From: Lachnospiraceae bacterium
Lineage (GTDB): Bacteria > Bacillota > Clostridia > Lachnospirales > Lachnospiraceae
Assembly (NCBI GenBank): GCA_017475845.1
Contig: JAFVEU010000286.1
Location: 1-14,265 of the forward strand
Reading direction: 5' to 3'
Length of the DNA stretch: 14,265 bases
Shown here: one piece after another, positions 1-6,549 of the stretch
Layout: every line of letters starts with the position of its first letter
How positions within the stretch are numbered: the stretch's first letter is position 1
Made by a program: the position numbers and the translations under genes
The notes under the pieces: generated by a model
Seen by the model: only the letters and a program-made list of their open reading frames with translations
Database searches by the model: none
What the model was told of the DNA's origin: nothing

Positions 1-288
1 GAATCTGTCAAGAACTTCCTTATATCCCTTGGAGATAAGGTCTTCGGTTGCATCCAGGTCATCCCAGAACATCCAGGTGATCTCCTGAACCTCGCCTGAT
101 CCTGCGTCAGCTGCAGGAGCTGCTGCGTCAGCTGCGGGTGCTGCTGTATCTGCCGCGGGTGCTGCTGCATCTGCTGCAGGAGCTGCTGCGCCTGCATCTC
201 CGCCTGTTGCTGCGGCGCCGCCACAGCCTGCAAGAAGAGAAGCTGTCATAGCTACTGTCAAAAGTGCTGCCAAAATCTTTCTTTTCAT
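1..288 (-). CDS. Sugar ABC transporter solute-binding lipoprotein, N-terminal part (cut by window edge)
   Basis: Only the first 96 codons are present; the frame is still open at base 1. The protein starts MKRKILAALLTVAMTASLLAGC, a lipoprotein signal peptide with lipobox LLAGC, so Cys22 should be lipidated and the protein anchored outside the membrane. Residues 34-61 form a linker of four heptads (AAAPAAD with one TAAPAAD). From about residue 69 the chain reads EITWMFWDDLDATEDLISKG, which resembles the first strand and helix of family 1 extracellular solute-binding proteins for sugars. The start is supported by AAGGGAG a few bases upstream. It is transcribed away from the AraC-type regulator at 658, a common pairing for regulated carbohydrate uptake. 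The ligand cannot be told from this fragment, and the ABC permease genes would lie beyond the left edge. Confidence 0.85.
   Translation of the reverse strand, partial: MKRKILAALLTVAMTASLLAGCGGAAATGGDAGAAAPAADAAAPAADTAAPAADAAAPAADAGSGEVQEITWMFWDDLDATEDLISKGYKEVLDRF
106..189 (-). repeat. Four 21-bp tandem repeats coding an Ala/Pro/Asp linker
   Basis: Four in-frame 21-bp units encode AAAPAAD, AAAPAAD, TAAPAAD and AAAPAAD directly after the lipidated N-terminus of the solute-binding protein. The units differ at several third positions. The stretch is probably a flexible tether that lifts the binding domain off the membrane through the cell wall. Unit number may vary between strains. Confidence 0.8.
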
Positions 289-399
289 TAATGTTCTCCC
301 TTCTTAAAATACTATATTAGTGATTTTGCCTATCCCCTGTACGGGGAACCACTTTACGTCTCCACTATAGAATAAAAATTATGCATAATCTTCAAAAAA

Positions 400-445
400 A
401 TTGCTTAAGAAATACAAAAAATTGCTAATTATAGTTTTATTGCTT
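400..445 (+). promoter_or_regulatory. Three phased ATTGCT repeats, possible AraC-type operator
   Basis: ATTGCTT, ATTGCTA and ATTGCTT start at 400, 421 and 439, spacings of 21 and 18 bp, close to two helical turns. A longer core AATTGCTAA at 420-428 recurs as its exact inverse TTAGCAATT at 587-595, about 165 bp downstream. AraC-family proteins typically bind direct repeats about 21 bp apart, and the neighbouring gene encodes one, so autoregulation plus control of the divergent transport gene is plausible. AT-rich sequence raises the chance of coincidence. Confidence 0.35.
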
Positions 446-473
446 GATAAATGTCGAGAATTTATGTTATTTT
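444..473 (+). promoter_or_regulatory. Probable promoter of the AraC/beta-lactamase-like operon
   Basis: TTGATA at 444-449 is followed after 18 bp by TATTTT at 468-473, preceded by TG at 465-466 to give an extended -10. Transcription would begin near 480 and leave a leader of about 178 nt before the AraC start. The -35 box overlaps the third ATTGCTT copy, which fits regulation at that site. Placement rests on sequence match alone. Confidence 0.35.
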
Positions 474-657
474 TGTCTATGAAAAAAGAAATATCAGAAC
501 ATTATCCGTCATTTTTAAGATTAAAGCTGCTTCCAAATCCGCGATTTTTATGACATGAACCGCCGTAACCCCAGTAAATAAAAGGTTTAGCAATTATTAA
601 AGCTAAAATTTTGTTAATAATCAATATTTCGCAACTATTTAATAAGGAGAGTATTCC

Positions 658-1512
658 ATGATTGAGACACTGAACGGCTTTCATGAGACGGTCAATTTCA
701 GGGACAGACCAATGTTCAGGCTTTATCATAATGATGAAGCCTGTGATTATCCTCCTCACTGGCACTCCAATATGGAGATAATCATGCCCCTTAAGAACTG
801 TTATACAGTGGAACTGAACGGCAGGCGCCAGGAACTTAGGGAAGGGGAGATCGCACTGATCGCTTCCTGCGCCATCCACAACCTCCATGCTCCCGACAGC
901 GGTGAGCGTATCATATTCCAGCCGGATTATTCCCTTATCTCAAATCTTCCGGAGCTTGCTTCCTATATGACTCTTATCTCTCCCGTGATCTATATCACAA
1001 AAGACAAGGATTCGGACATAGTGCCCAGGCTGCAGGAGCTTATGCTTGCCATCGAAAGGGAATACGGCAGCATGAATCCCTTATCCGGGGCCAGCATTTA
1101 TTCCATGCTTATCGAGATGCTTGTGATAATCGGCCGTAAATACAGCGCCAACGCGGAGAGCATGGATGTTTCCATTGGAAAGCAGCAGGAATATGCCGAG
1201 AAATTTGCCGGTGTCTGCAGCTTCATCAGCACCAACTTTGCCGAGGATCTGACACTGGAGGATGTGGCAGAGATGTCCGGCTTCTCAAAATACCATTTTG
1301 CCAGACTCTTCAAACAGTTTACGGGAAAGACCTTCTACAGATATGTAAATATGAAAAGAATAGAAAATGCCGAAAAGCTCCTTACCGAGCCCTCGGCATC
1401 CATTACGGAGATCGCGGTGAAATCCGGTTTCTCCAGCCCTCCCGCCTTTGTCAGGATGTTTAAACTCATAAAGGGCTGCACTCCTACCGAATTCCGGAAA
1501 ATGCATGACTGA
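658..1512 (+). CDS. AraC-family transcriptional regulator (cupin sensor plus AraC DNA-binding domain)
   Basis: This 284-residue protein has the usual two-domain plan of AraC-family sugar regulators. Residues about 20-95 form a cupin-like pocket, recognisable from PPHWHSNMEI with its His-Trp-His cluster and from the GEIALI turn. Residues about 180-284 hold the double helix-turn-helix: DLTLEDVAEMSGFSKYHFAR is the first, followed by a linker helix, and SITEIAVKSGFSSPPAFVRM is the second, ending in the typical P-x-x-F-R-K. AAGGAG lies 8 nt before the ATG. The next gene follows after 15 nt and its ribosome binding site overlaps this stop, so the two are probably cotranscribed. Likely targets are the divergent sugar-binding-protein gene and its own promoter; the effector is unknown. 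Family assignment is firm and the target is inferred. Confidence 0.93.
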   Translation: MIETLNGFHETVNFRDRPMFRLYHNDEACDYPPHWHSNMEIIMPLKNCYTVELNGRRQELREGEIALIASCAIHNLHAPDSGERIIFQPDYSLISNLPELASYMTLISPVIYITKDKDSDIVPRLQELMLAIEREYGSMNPLSGASIYSMLIEMLVIIGRKYSANAESMDVSIGKQQEYAEKFAGVCSFISTNFAEDLTLEDVAEMSGFSKYHFARLFKQFTGKTFYRYVNMKRIENAEKLLTEPSASITEIAVKSGFSSPPAFVRMFKLIKGCTPTEFRKMHD

Positions 1513-1527
1513 AAGGAGATGTGCGAT

Positions 1528-2742
1528 ATGAAAGAATTAATAAAGAAGGTGCTGGATGAATATATAGAGAATGACGAGATTTCCGGGGCCTCGGTGCTTG
1601 TCAGGTCACCGAAGCTAAGGGAGAGGTATTTAAGGGTTGACAGGGGAACAGCGGACAGGAAGACGGGAAGACCTTATGACAGGGATACAATTATCCGCCT
1701 CTATTCCATGACAAAGCCCGTGACCTCCGCCGCCGTGATGATCCTTCTGGAGAGAGGGCTTTTGGACAGACTGGAATTCGTAAAGGACTTCATACCTTCA
1801 TTTGCCGAACAGTATTTTTATGACGGTAAAGGTGAGAAGAGAAGGGTCACCCGGGATATGACCATCGGGGATCTCCTCGATATGACCGGTGGTCTTGCTT
1901 ATCCGGATGAAGAGACTCCTGCGGGGATCGAAGCCGGAAAGCTCTTTGAGAAGATCGTAAATAAGCTTGATACTCCCGGGGAGATGAGTACTCTTCAGGT
2001 GGCGGAGGAGATAGGAAAGCTGACTCTCGCTTTTGATCCGGGAAGCGCATATCGTTACAGTACGTCCGCTGATGTATTGGGTGCCATCATAGAAAAGAAG
2101 ACAGGGATCAGATATTCCGATTTCTTAAAGGAAGAACTCTTTAAGCCCCTTGAAATGGGGGATACCGGTTTTTATGTTCCGGAGGACAAGCAGTCAAGGC
2201 TTGCCAGGACCTATGTTTGTAGAAGACACAGGGATACGGGACTTAAGCCCAATGAGCTGCCGCTTTCGGATGACGGAACACATGAATATAAGGGCTGTTT
2301 CCTGGGTATAAAGAACAGGATGGAGACTCCTCCCAAATTTGAATCCGGCGGTGCCGGGCTGGCATCCACCCTTGAGGATTACATGAAATTTGCGGAAATG
2401 CTCGAGAATAAAGGAAGCTATAAGGGAAAGAGGATACTGTCCCCGGAGACCGTGCGCTTCATGACGGAGAGAAGGAGCAGGGGGTCAATTATCGACAGCT
2501 TCCATGATGCTTTCGGTCTCCATGGCTTTACTTATTCAAATCTCTTAAGAGTATGCGAGGAACCGGGTCACGGAGATACCATCATGTCACCCGGGGAATA
2601 CGGCTGGGACGGCTGGCCCGGTCCCTATTTTGCCAATATCCCCTCGAAAAACGCTACCATCCTCATAGCCATGCAGATGACGGAATTTGGTACCTTCAGC
2701 CTGACCCACAAGCTCATAAATATCATTATGTCCAATATATAA
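1528..2742 (+). CDS. Serine beta-lactamase-fold hydrolase (class C/EstB-like esterase), cytoplasmic
   Basis: The protein has 404 residues from the chosen start. An upstream in-frame ATG at 1519 abuts the AAAGGAG at 1512-1518, so the ATG at 1528, with 9-nt spacing, is preferred. The catalytic SxxK motif is SMTK at residues 60-63, in the context RLYSMTKPVTS. The conserved tyrosine follows in YRYSTSADVLG at about 177, and the C-terminal block GWDGWPGPYF precedes a strand with MQMT, all in the pattern of the Pfam beta-lactamase family that holds class C enzymes and EstB-type esterases. There is no signal peptide or membrane segment, so a periplasmic-type beta-lactamase role is unlikely. Esterase or peptidase activity on a small intracellular substrate fits better. 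The substrate is unknown. It lies directly behind the AraC regulator and is probably controlled with it. Confidence 0.88.
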   Translation: MKELIKKVLDEYIENDEISGASVLVRSPKLRERYLRVDRGTADRKTGRPYDRDTIIRLYSMTKPVTSAAVMILLERGLLDRLEFVKDFIPSFAEQYFYDGKGEKRRVTRDMTIGDLLDMTGGLAYPDEETPAGIEAGKLFEKIVNKLDTPGEMSTLQVAEEIGKLTLAFDPGSAYRYSTSADVLGAIIEKKTGIRYSDFLKEELFKPLEMGDTGFYVPEDKQSRLARTYVCRRHRDTGLKPNELPLSDDGTHEYKGCFLGIKNRMETPPKFESGGAGLASTLEDYMKFAEMLENKGSYKGKRILSPETVRFMTERRSRGSIIDSFHDAFGLHGFTYSNLLRVCEEPGHGDTIMSPGEYGWDGWPGPYFANIPSKNATILIAMQMTEFGTFSLTHKLINIIMSNI

Positions 2743-2745
2743 AAT

Positions 2746-2871
2746 AATCAAGATAACCCACCACCTTCAGGTGGTGGGAATGTCTTGATTTCGGGTGCGG
2801 GGTTATAAGCCCCGTACCCGGAGAGCTGCGTAAGCAGCGATTTTATAACGAGCAAAAAGCGAAGCGTTTGC
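2746..2871 (+). repeat. Cluster of strong hairpins; candidate interspersed repeat, IS200/IS605-type remnant or structured RNA
   Basis: Starting four bases after the hydrolase stop, this stretch folds into four consecutive hairpins. The first has an outer stem AATCAAGA/TCTTGATT (2746-2753 with 2783-2790) around an inner 10-bp perfect dyad CCCACCACCT/AGGTGGTGGG (2757-2766 with 2769-2778). The second is an 11-bp stem with one G-T pair (2792-2802 with 2810-2820). The third is GCTGC/GCAGC with a GTAA (GNRA) loop (2825-2838). The fourth is a weaker GCAAA/TTTGC pair (2852-2856 with 2867-2871). No U-run follows any stem, so it is not a standard terminator. CCACC-type hairpins of this sort are familiar from the ends of IS200/IS605 elements, but no tnpA or tnpB remnant is seen. 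It may still end the upstream transcript. Confidence 0.45.
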
Positions 2872-2921
2872 GAGTTTAACGATCACCGGCCAGGATATAT
2901 CATTGCAGAGGAGGATATCAT

Positions 2922-3419
2922 ATGGCAGAACCGAAGCTTATTAAAGTGCCGAAGGATACTGTGATCCTTAAGGAAGGTGAGCAGAGTGAAGTGATGTATA
3001 AGATCCTTAAGGGGCACGCGGAGATGTACTTAAACTATGGCGAAGAGTCAGAGAGCCTGCTGGGGATCATCGGAGAGCAGAGCTGCTTCGGGGAATTCGG
3101 GCTGCTTACGAAAAAGCCTGCCATATATACAGTGACCGCCTATTCGGAACTGCTTCTTCTCAGGATCACCGAGGCGGATTTCGGAAGCTTTATAGTGGAG
3201 AATCATAAAAACATACAGGATATAATGCGGAATATGGCTGACAGCATGATGGTCATGCACTTTCAGATAGAGCTTCTTAACAAAGAGATACTGGAATACG
3301 GTAAGAATGAAAAGAACCGGGAAGCTATTAAGGACAGTATAAGGAATGCGAAACAGCTTATGAAGCAGTATGCTGTGTACAGTAATTACAGGGATCATTA
3401 TGATGATACGGTGTTTTAG
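2922..3419 (+). CDS. Cyclic-nucleotide-binding-fold (CAP effector domain) protein without DNA-binding domain
   Basis: This is a 165-residue soluble protein. Residues about 5-110 match the CRP/FNR cNMP-binding beta-roll: DTVILKEGEQSEVMYKILKG, then the phosphate-cassette region FGEFGLL at 56-62, and the helix after it. The cassette continues KKPAIYTVTA where cAMP binders have P-R-(A/T)-A, so the arginine that grips the cyclic phosphate is missing and binding of cAMP or cGMP is doubtful. Residues 111-165 are charged and helical with no helix-turn-helix, so it is not a CRP-type transcription factor. GAGGAGG lies before the ATG. The 3' end overlaps the next gene by about 17 nt, which suggests translational coupling with the M15 lipoprotein. 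Its partner and ligand are unknown; a regulatory subunit or protein-protein adaptor is the likeliest role. Confidence 0.82.
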   Translation: MAEPKLIKVPKDTVILKEGEQSEVMYKILKGHAEMYLNYGEESESLLGIIGEQSCFGEFGLLTKKPAIYTVTAYSELLLLRITEADFGSFIVENHKNIQDIMRNMADSMMVMHFQIELLNKEILEYGKNEKNREAIKDSIRNAKQLMKQYAVYSNYRDHYDDTVF

Positions 3420-4404
3420 GGGCTTCCCGCTCATATTGGCAGCTGCCCTTATATTATCCGCCTGTGGGGAAAAGGGCGGAGAAGGAACTGTGACAGGGAA
3501 AAGCGACAGGACTGAAAGCGAAGAAGTTATAGTGATCGGAGAAGCAGAGGACTTAAAAGAAGCTGAAACCGTGAAAGAAGCTGAAGGATCCGGAACGGAA
3601 GAACCGGAAGAAGAAGCCGTGCAGGCATCCGGGGAAACGGAGACAGACGAAGAAGCTTTAGAAACGGAAGAAACAGCCGGGGCTGAAGAGAATAAGGAAG
3701 AGACAGAAGAAAAGCCGGAGGAAGAAACAAAAGAAGAGGATCCGGAAGAAATCGAGGAAGAAAAACCGGAAGAGCAGGAAAACCCCGAAGTTGCCGAACA
3801 GCAGGATACGGACGCAGCTGCAGATACGGGCTTCTCAAAAAGCGAGATAAGCGATGAAATTAAGGCAAGGATCAACGGAAGGTCATACGCGGCAGGATGT
3901 ACCGTACCCTATGAGGACCTCCGCTACCTTAAGGTCATGTATGTGAACTTTAATGGCGATGACTGTTCCGGGGAGATAATCTGCAATAAGGCCATAGCCG
4001 ATGATCTCTTGAGTATATTTGAAGAACTCTACAGGGAGAGATATCAGATCGATAAAATAAGACTGATCGATGAATACGGGGCGGATGACGATCTGTCCTG
4101 CGCAGACGACAACACCTCCTGCTTCTGCTTCAGGAACGTGGAGGGCAGCGGCAATCTGTCAAAGCATGCCCTGGGACTCGCCATAGATATCAATCCCTTT
4201 TATAATCCCTATGTCACATATCCAAACGGAAAGATCAGGATTTCCCCGCCCGGATCGGAGCCCTATGCGGACAGGGACAGCGATTTTCCCCATAAGATAG
4301 ACAAGAACGACCCGGCCTACAAACTGTTTAAGGCCCATGGCTTTACCTGGGGCGGCGACTGGAAGACCCTGAAGGACTACCAGCACTTCCAGAAGACGTT
4401 CTGA
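3403..4404 (+). CDS. M15-type D,D-carboxypeptidase / L-Ala-D-Glu peptidase-like lipoprotein with acidic stalk
   Basis: From the ATG at 3403 the protein has 333 residues; the open frame also has ATGs at 3370 and 3400, but GGGA at 3391-3394 gives the best spacing to 3403 (8 nt). It starts with a lipoprotein signal peptide, MIRCFRGFPLILAAALILSAC, so the mature protein should be anchored outside the membrane by Cys21. Residues about 25-143 are a Glu-rich, Thr/Pro-containing low-complexity stalk. The rest is a zinc peptidase of the M15 family: SKHALGLAIDINP gives zinc ligands His255 and Asp262, and the end WGGDWKTLKDYQHFQ gives His328. It probably trims peptidoglycan stem peptides. It overlaps the cNMP-fold gene upstream. 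The antisense strand of the Glu-rich stalk is open but is not a gene. Confidence 0.87.
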   Translation: MIRCFRGFPLILAAALILSACGEKGGEGTVTGKSDRTESEEVIVIGEAEDLKEAETVKEAEGSGTEEPEEEAVQASGETETDEEALETEETAGAEENKEETEEKPEEETKEEDPEEIEEEKPEEQENPEVAEQQDTDAAADTGFSKSEISDEIKARINGRSYAAGCTVPYEDLRYLKVMYVNFNGDDCSGEIICNKAIADDLLSIFEELYRERYQIDKIRLIDEYGADDDLSCADDNTSCFCFRNVEGSGNLSKHALGLAIDINPFYNPYVTYPNGKIRISPPGSEPYADRDSDFPHKIDKNDPAYKLFKAHGFTWGGDWKTLKDYQHFQKTF

Positions 4405-4429
4405 GAGATTAATCATATAAGCCGGGAAC

Positions 4430-5833
4430 TCAGATAAGCTCAAACTTTAGGAACTGCAGGGCGCCGGTTCCACGGTATTCAAAATAAAGGGCTGCAGCTT
4501 CGGCAGTAACATGATCTACATTTATCACGTGTTCCGCCCAGTAGTTTTCCTTTCCGATATGAACGGAGCCGAGTTTATCCCCGTCTATTCCGATCCGGAA
4601 ACTGAGATCACCCTCCACGAAACCCCGCACCCATACTTTGACCTGGGTAAGATCAATGATATCAAAGTATTTATATCCCACGGTACTGCTGCTCACCATA
4701 TTGCTGACATAGTTTATGTCATGGGGATCATCAACGCCGTCCATGGTGATACGGGGAAAGTCGGGTCCCAGGAAGGTTCCGGGATCTCCGGTATAGGTCT
4801 GCTCCTTATCGCAGAAAAGGTTGCAGGCTATGTATGCGGGATATTCCCCCTTTCCCCTGAAGTGTCCTTTTTCAGCGCCTTCCGAGGTGATCTCAACCTG
4901 CTTTATAAAGCCGTCTTTTTCGATCTTGATTTTTTCAATACAGCCCTGGCGGCTGAAATTGGTGCCGTCCGTGTGCCTGTGATAAAAGATATAGTCACCG
5001 GAATCAAGGCTTATAATCCCGCCGTGGTTATTAGCGCCGTAAAAGGCAGGAACAGAGGCTTTCTTATAGCTGTCTATACCTATATCCGTGTTGCTTATGA
5101 TGACACCGCGGTATTTAAAACCCTCAACGGGAGAAGTACTGGTGGCGTAGCAGAGCTCATGGAATTTGACCGAAGAATAAATAAGGAAGTATATATCGTT
5201 ATACTTTCTTATGGACGGAGCTTCAAAGTATTCATGATCTTCAAAGCCGGTGCCTTTGGAATACTGTCCGCTTGGCAGTACAAAACGGGGTTCCTCCATG
5301 ACTGTCAGCATGTCGGGGCCGAGAACCGTAACCATGGCGCCGTGGCGGTCTTTGGCGTAGCTCCAGCAGAACCCGGTATACATATAGGTCCTGTCCCCTT
5401 CCGTAAGGACTCCGGGATCGAACATGGCCTCGTCCCCCTCCCTTTCACCTGCCCTGGTGCCGTCGCTGTAGTGTACATAGCCTAGGAACTCATATTTTCC
5501 GGCAGGAGTATCGCAGACCGCAACGGAAACCACGGGAAGCAGGTCAAGAACATAATAAAGATAATACCTGCCGTCGGGGCCTCTTGTCACATCCGGGGCG
5601 TAGAGACAGAGCTTTCCGTCCCTGTTTTCGGGATCATCTGTCCTCTTATAGATAACGCCTTCATATCTCCAGTCCGTAAGGTCATCCTCCGGAGCGGAAT
5701 AGCAGACATAGTCCAGAAGGCAGTAGCCGCTGCCCTTAAACTTATCATGCGAACCGTAGAGATAAACCCTGCCGTCAAAAAGATGGGGTTCCCCGTCGGG
5801 AATATATTCCCAGGATGGAAGATATGGATTCAT
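4430..5833 (-). CDS. GH43 family glycoside hydrolase (arabinofuranosidase/xylosidase type), cytoplasmic
   Basis: This 467-residue protein has the GH43 five-bladed propeller pattern. The start NPYLPSWEYIPDGEPHLFDG carries the likely catalytic base Asp13; CLYAPDVTRGPDGRYYLYY carries the probable pKa-modulating Asp81; HEYFEAPSIRKYNDIYFLIY carries the general acid Glu204; YGANNHGG (His270) fits the conserved metal/water-binding His. The last 70 or so residues look like a beta-sandwich carbohydrate-binding (CBM6-like) module. There is no signal peptide, so it should act on imported oligosaccharides, most likely arabino- or xylo-oligosaccharides; the exact linkage cannot be read from sequence. AAAGGAG lies 10 nt before the ATG. 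It is the last gene of the minus-strand unit and converges with the M15 gene across 25 bp, where I see no U-run terminator. Confidence 0.9.
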   Translation of the reverse strand: MNPYLPSWEYIPDGEPHLFDGRVYLYGSHDKFKGSGYCLLDYVCYSAPEDDLTDWRYEGVIYKRTDDPENRDGKLCLYAPDVTRGPDGRYYLYYVLDLLPVVSVAVCDTPAGKYEFLGYVHYSDGTRAGEREGDEAMFDPGVLTEGDRTYMYTGFCWSYAKDRHGAMVTVLGPDMLTVMEEPRFVLPSGQYSKGTGFEDHEYFEAPSIRKYNDIYFLIYSSVKFHELCYATSTSPVEGFKYRGVIISNTDIGIDSYKKASVPAFYGANNHGGIISLDSGDYIFYHRHTDGTNFSRQGCIEKIKIEKDGFIKQVEITSEGAEKGHFRGKGEYPAYIACNLFCDKEQTYTGDPGTFLGPDFPRITMDGVDDPHDINYVSNMVSSSTVGYKYFDIIDLTQVKVWVRGFVEGDLSFRIGIDGDKLGSVHIGKENYWAEHVINVDHVTAEAAALYFEYRGTGALQFLKFELI

Positions 5834-5862
5834 GGATCGGACGCTCCTTTCTTGAGTCAGGA

Positions 5863-5901
5863 TACGCTCACGGGTCTGCAGTGACAGACCGGGTGAGCGT
5901 A
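5863..5901 (-). repeat. Intercistronic hairpin between CE4 and GH43 genes
   Basis: TACGCTCAC at 5863-5871 pairs with GTGAGCGTA at 5893-5901, and GGTCTG at 5873-5878 with CAGACC at 5885-5890, leaving a small internal mismatch and a six-base loop. On the coding (minus) strand a seven-T run comes before the hairpin, not after it, so it is not a regular intrinsic terminator for the deacetylase. It may be an mRNA processing or stabilising structure that sets the GH43 level, or a protein-binding dyad. Confidence 0.6.
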
Positions 5902-5916
5902 AAAAAACCGGATTAA

Positions 5917-6537
5917 TTATACTTCAGAATACAGCTTGTTACGTACAACACTCATATCTTTCGGGTCCACACCCTTTGCCCTGAAAAGCTCCTTCAAAGT
6001 GACAAACTCATAGCCCCTTTTCTTAAGCTCGGGGATAATGGTATCAAGAGCCTCAACGGTAGGGTAGTTTTCTTCCATATCGTGGAGAAGGATAATGGCG
6101 CCGTCCCGGGCGTTATCAAGAGTCCGTTCGGCCCTTACATCCGCGGGAACGGAAAGCTCCCAGTCCTCGCAGCCAAGACCGCAGATAAAGCAGAGATCGA
6201 TATTCTCATGCATATCATCATTTACTTCTATATAAGGAGGACGGAAAAAAACCGAAGGCTCTCCGGTGATCTTAAAAAGAACCTCCTCGGTCTTTTTTAC
6301 TTCCGAACGTATCTCCTCCACAGACAGGGTATTCATATAGGTGTGGGTAAAGGAGTGGTTTTCGATCTCATGACCTTTACGGAAAGCCTCTTTTGAGATC
6401 TCTATGCTTTTATCCGTGATATTTTCCCCTATAAGAAAGAAGGTGCCTGGAACACCGTATTTTTCAAGTTTCTCAAGCACAAGCGGGGTAATGGTGGTAT
6501 TGGGTCCGTCGTCAAAGGTGAGGGCGATAAGGGGCAT
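5917..6537 (-). CDS. Polysaccharide deacetylase (CE4, NodB domain), cytoplasmic
   Basis: The protein is 206 residues, essentially one NodB domain. All five CE4 motifs are visible: TFDDGP (Asp9, Asp10) for base and metal, HSFTH (His61, His65) for metal, RPPY at 99-102, EDW with Asp125-Trp126, and LLHD with catalytic His152. It should be a metal-dependent deacetylase of acetylated sugars. There is no signal peptide or membrane anchor, unlike peptidoglycan deacetylases, which act outside. With GH43 next in the operon, removal of acetyl groups from imported xylo-oligosaccharides (acetylxylan esterase activity) is the best guess; chito-oligosaccharides are the alternative. AAGGAG lies 8 nt before the ATG and overlaps the stop of the upstream sensor cyclase gene, only 12 nt away, so the two are translationally coupled. 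Confidence 0.9.
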   Translation of the reverse strand: MPLIALTFDDGPNTTITPLVLEKLEKYGVPGTFFLIGENITDKSIEISKEAFRKGHEIENHSFTHTYMNTLSVEEIRSEVKKTEEVLFKITGEPSVFFRPPYIEVNDDMHENIDLCFICGLGCEDWELSVPADVRAERTLDNARDGAIILLHDMEENYPTVEALDTIIPELKKRGYEFVTLKELFRAKGVDPKDMSVVRNKLYSEV

Positions 6538-6549
6538 GACAGAATCTCC

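Larger units (their letters stand above)
289..657. other. AT-rich divergent control region, 369 bp, no gene
   Basis: This gap separates the divergent solute-binding-protein and AraC genes and is much richer in A+T than either. I see no convincing small gene. It holds a CCCC-TGTAC-GGGG dyad at 334-346 in the leader of the minus-strand gene, the ATTGCT repeats (separate entry), a probable plus-strand promoter (separate entry), and an 8-bp inverted repeat ATTATTAA/TTAATAAT at 593-600 and 614-621 just before the AraC ribosome binding site. The minus-strand promoter is not clear; the extended-looking CATAAT on that strand near 380 has no good -35 partner. Confidence 0.6.

Noticed and set aside
502..888. 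Minus-strand open frame (128 codons) across the AraC start
   Set aside because: It covers the AraC leader and the reverse of its cupin domain, and has no ribosome binding site or family resemblance.
1519..1527. Start of the beta-lactamase-like gene at 1519
   Set aside because: That ATG abuts the AAAGGAG ribosome binding site; the in-frame ATG at 1528 has correct spacing.
2746..2790. First hairpin of the cluster as an ordinary rho-independent terminator
   Set aside because: The stem is strong, but the bases after it (AATGTCTTGATT) are not a U-run and pair with the bases before the stem instead.
3048..3875. Long minus-strand open frame (275 codons) rich in Ser
   Set aside because: It is the reverse of the Glu-rich stalk of the M15 lipoprotein and part of the cNMP-fold gene; the poly-Ser composition is a mirror of GAA/GAG-rich codons.
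4511..5485. Long plus-strand open frame (324 codons) opposite the GH43 gene
   Set aside because: It is fully antisense to a clear GH43 gene, has no ribosome binding site and shows no recognisable domain; it reflects the codon use of the real gene.
5863..5901. Intrinsic terminator in either direction
   Set aside because: The T-run on the minus strand comes before the hairpin, and on the plus strand a run of As follows it; neither direction has the stem-then-U order.
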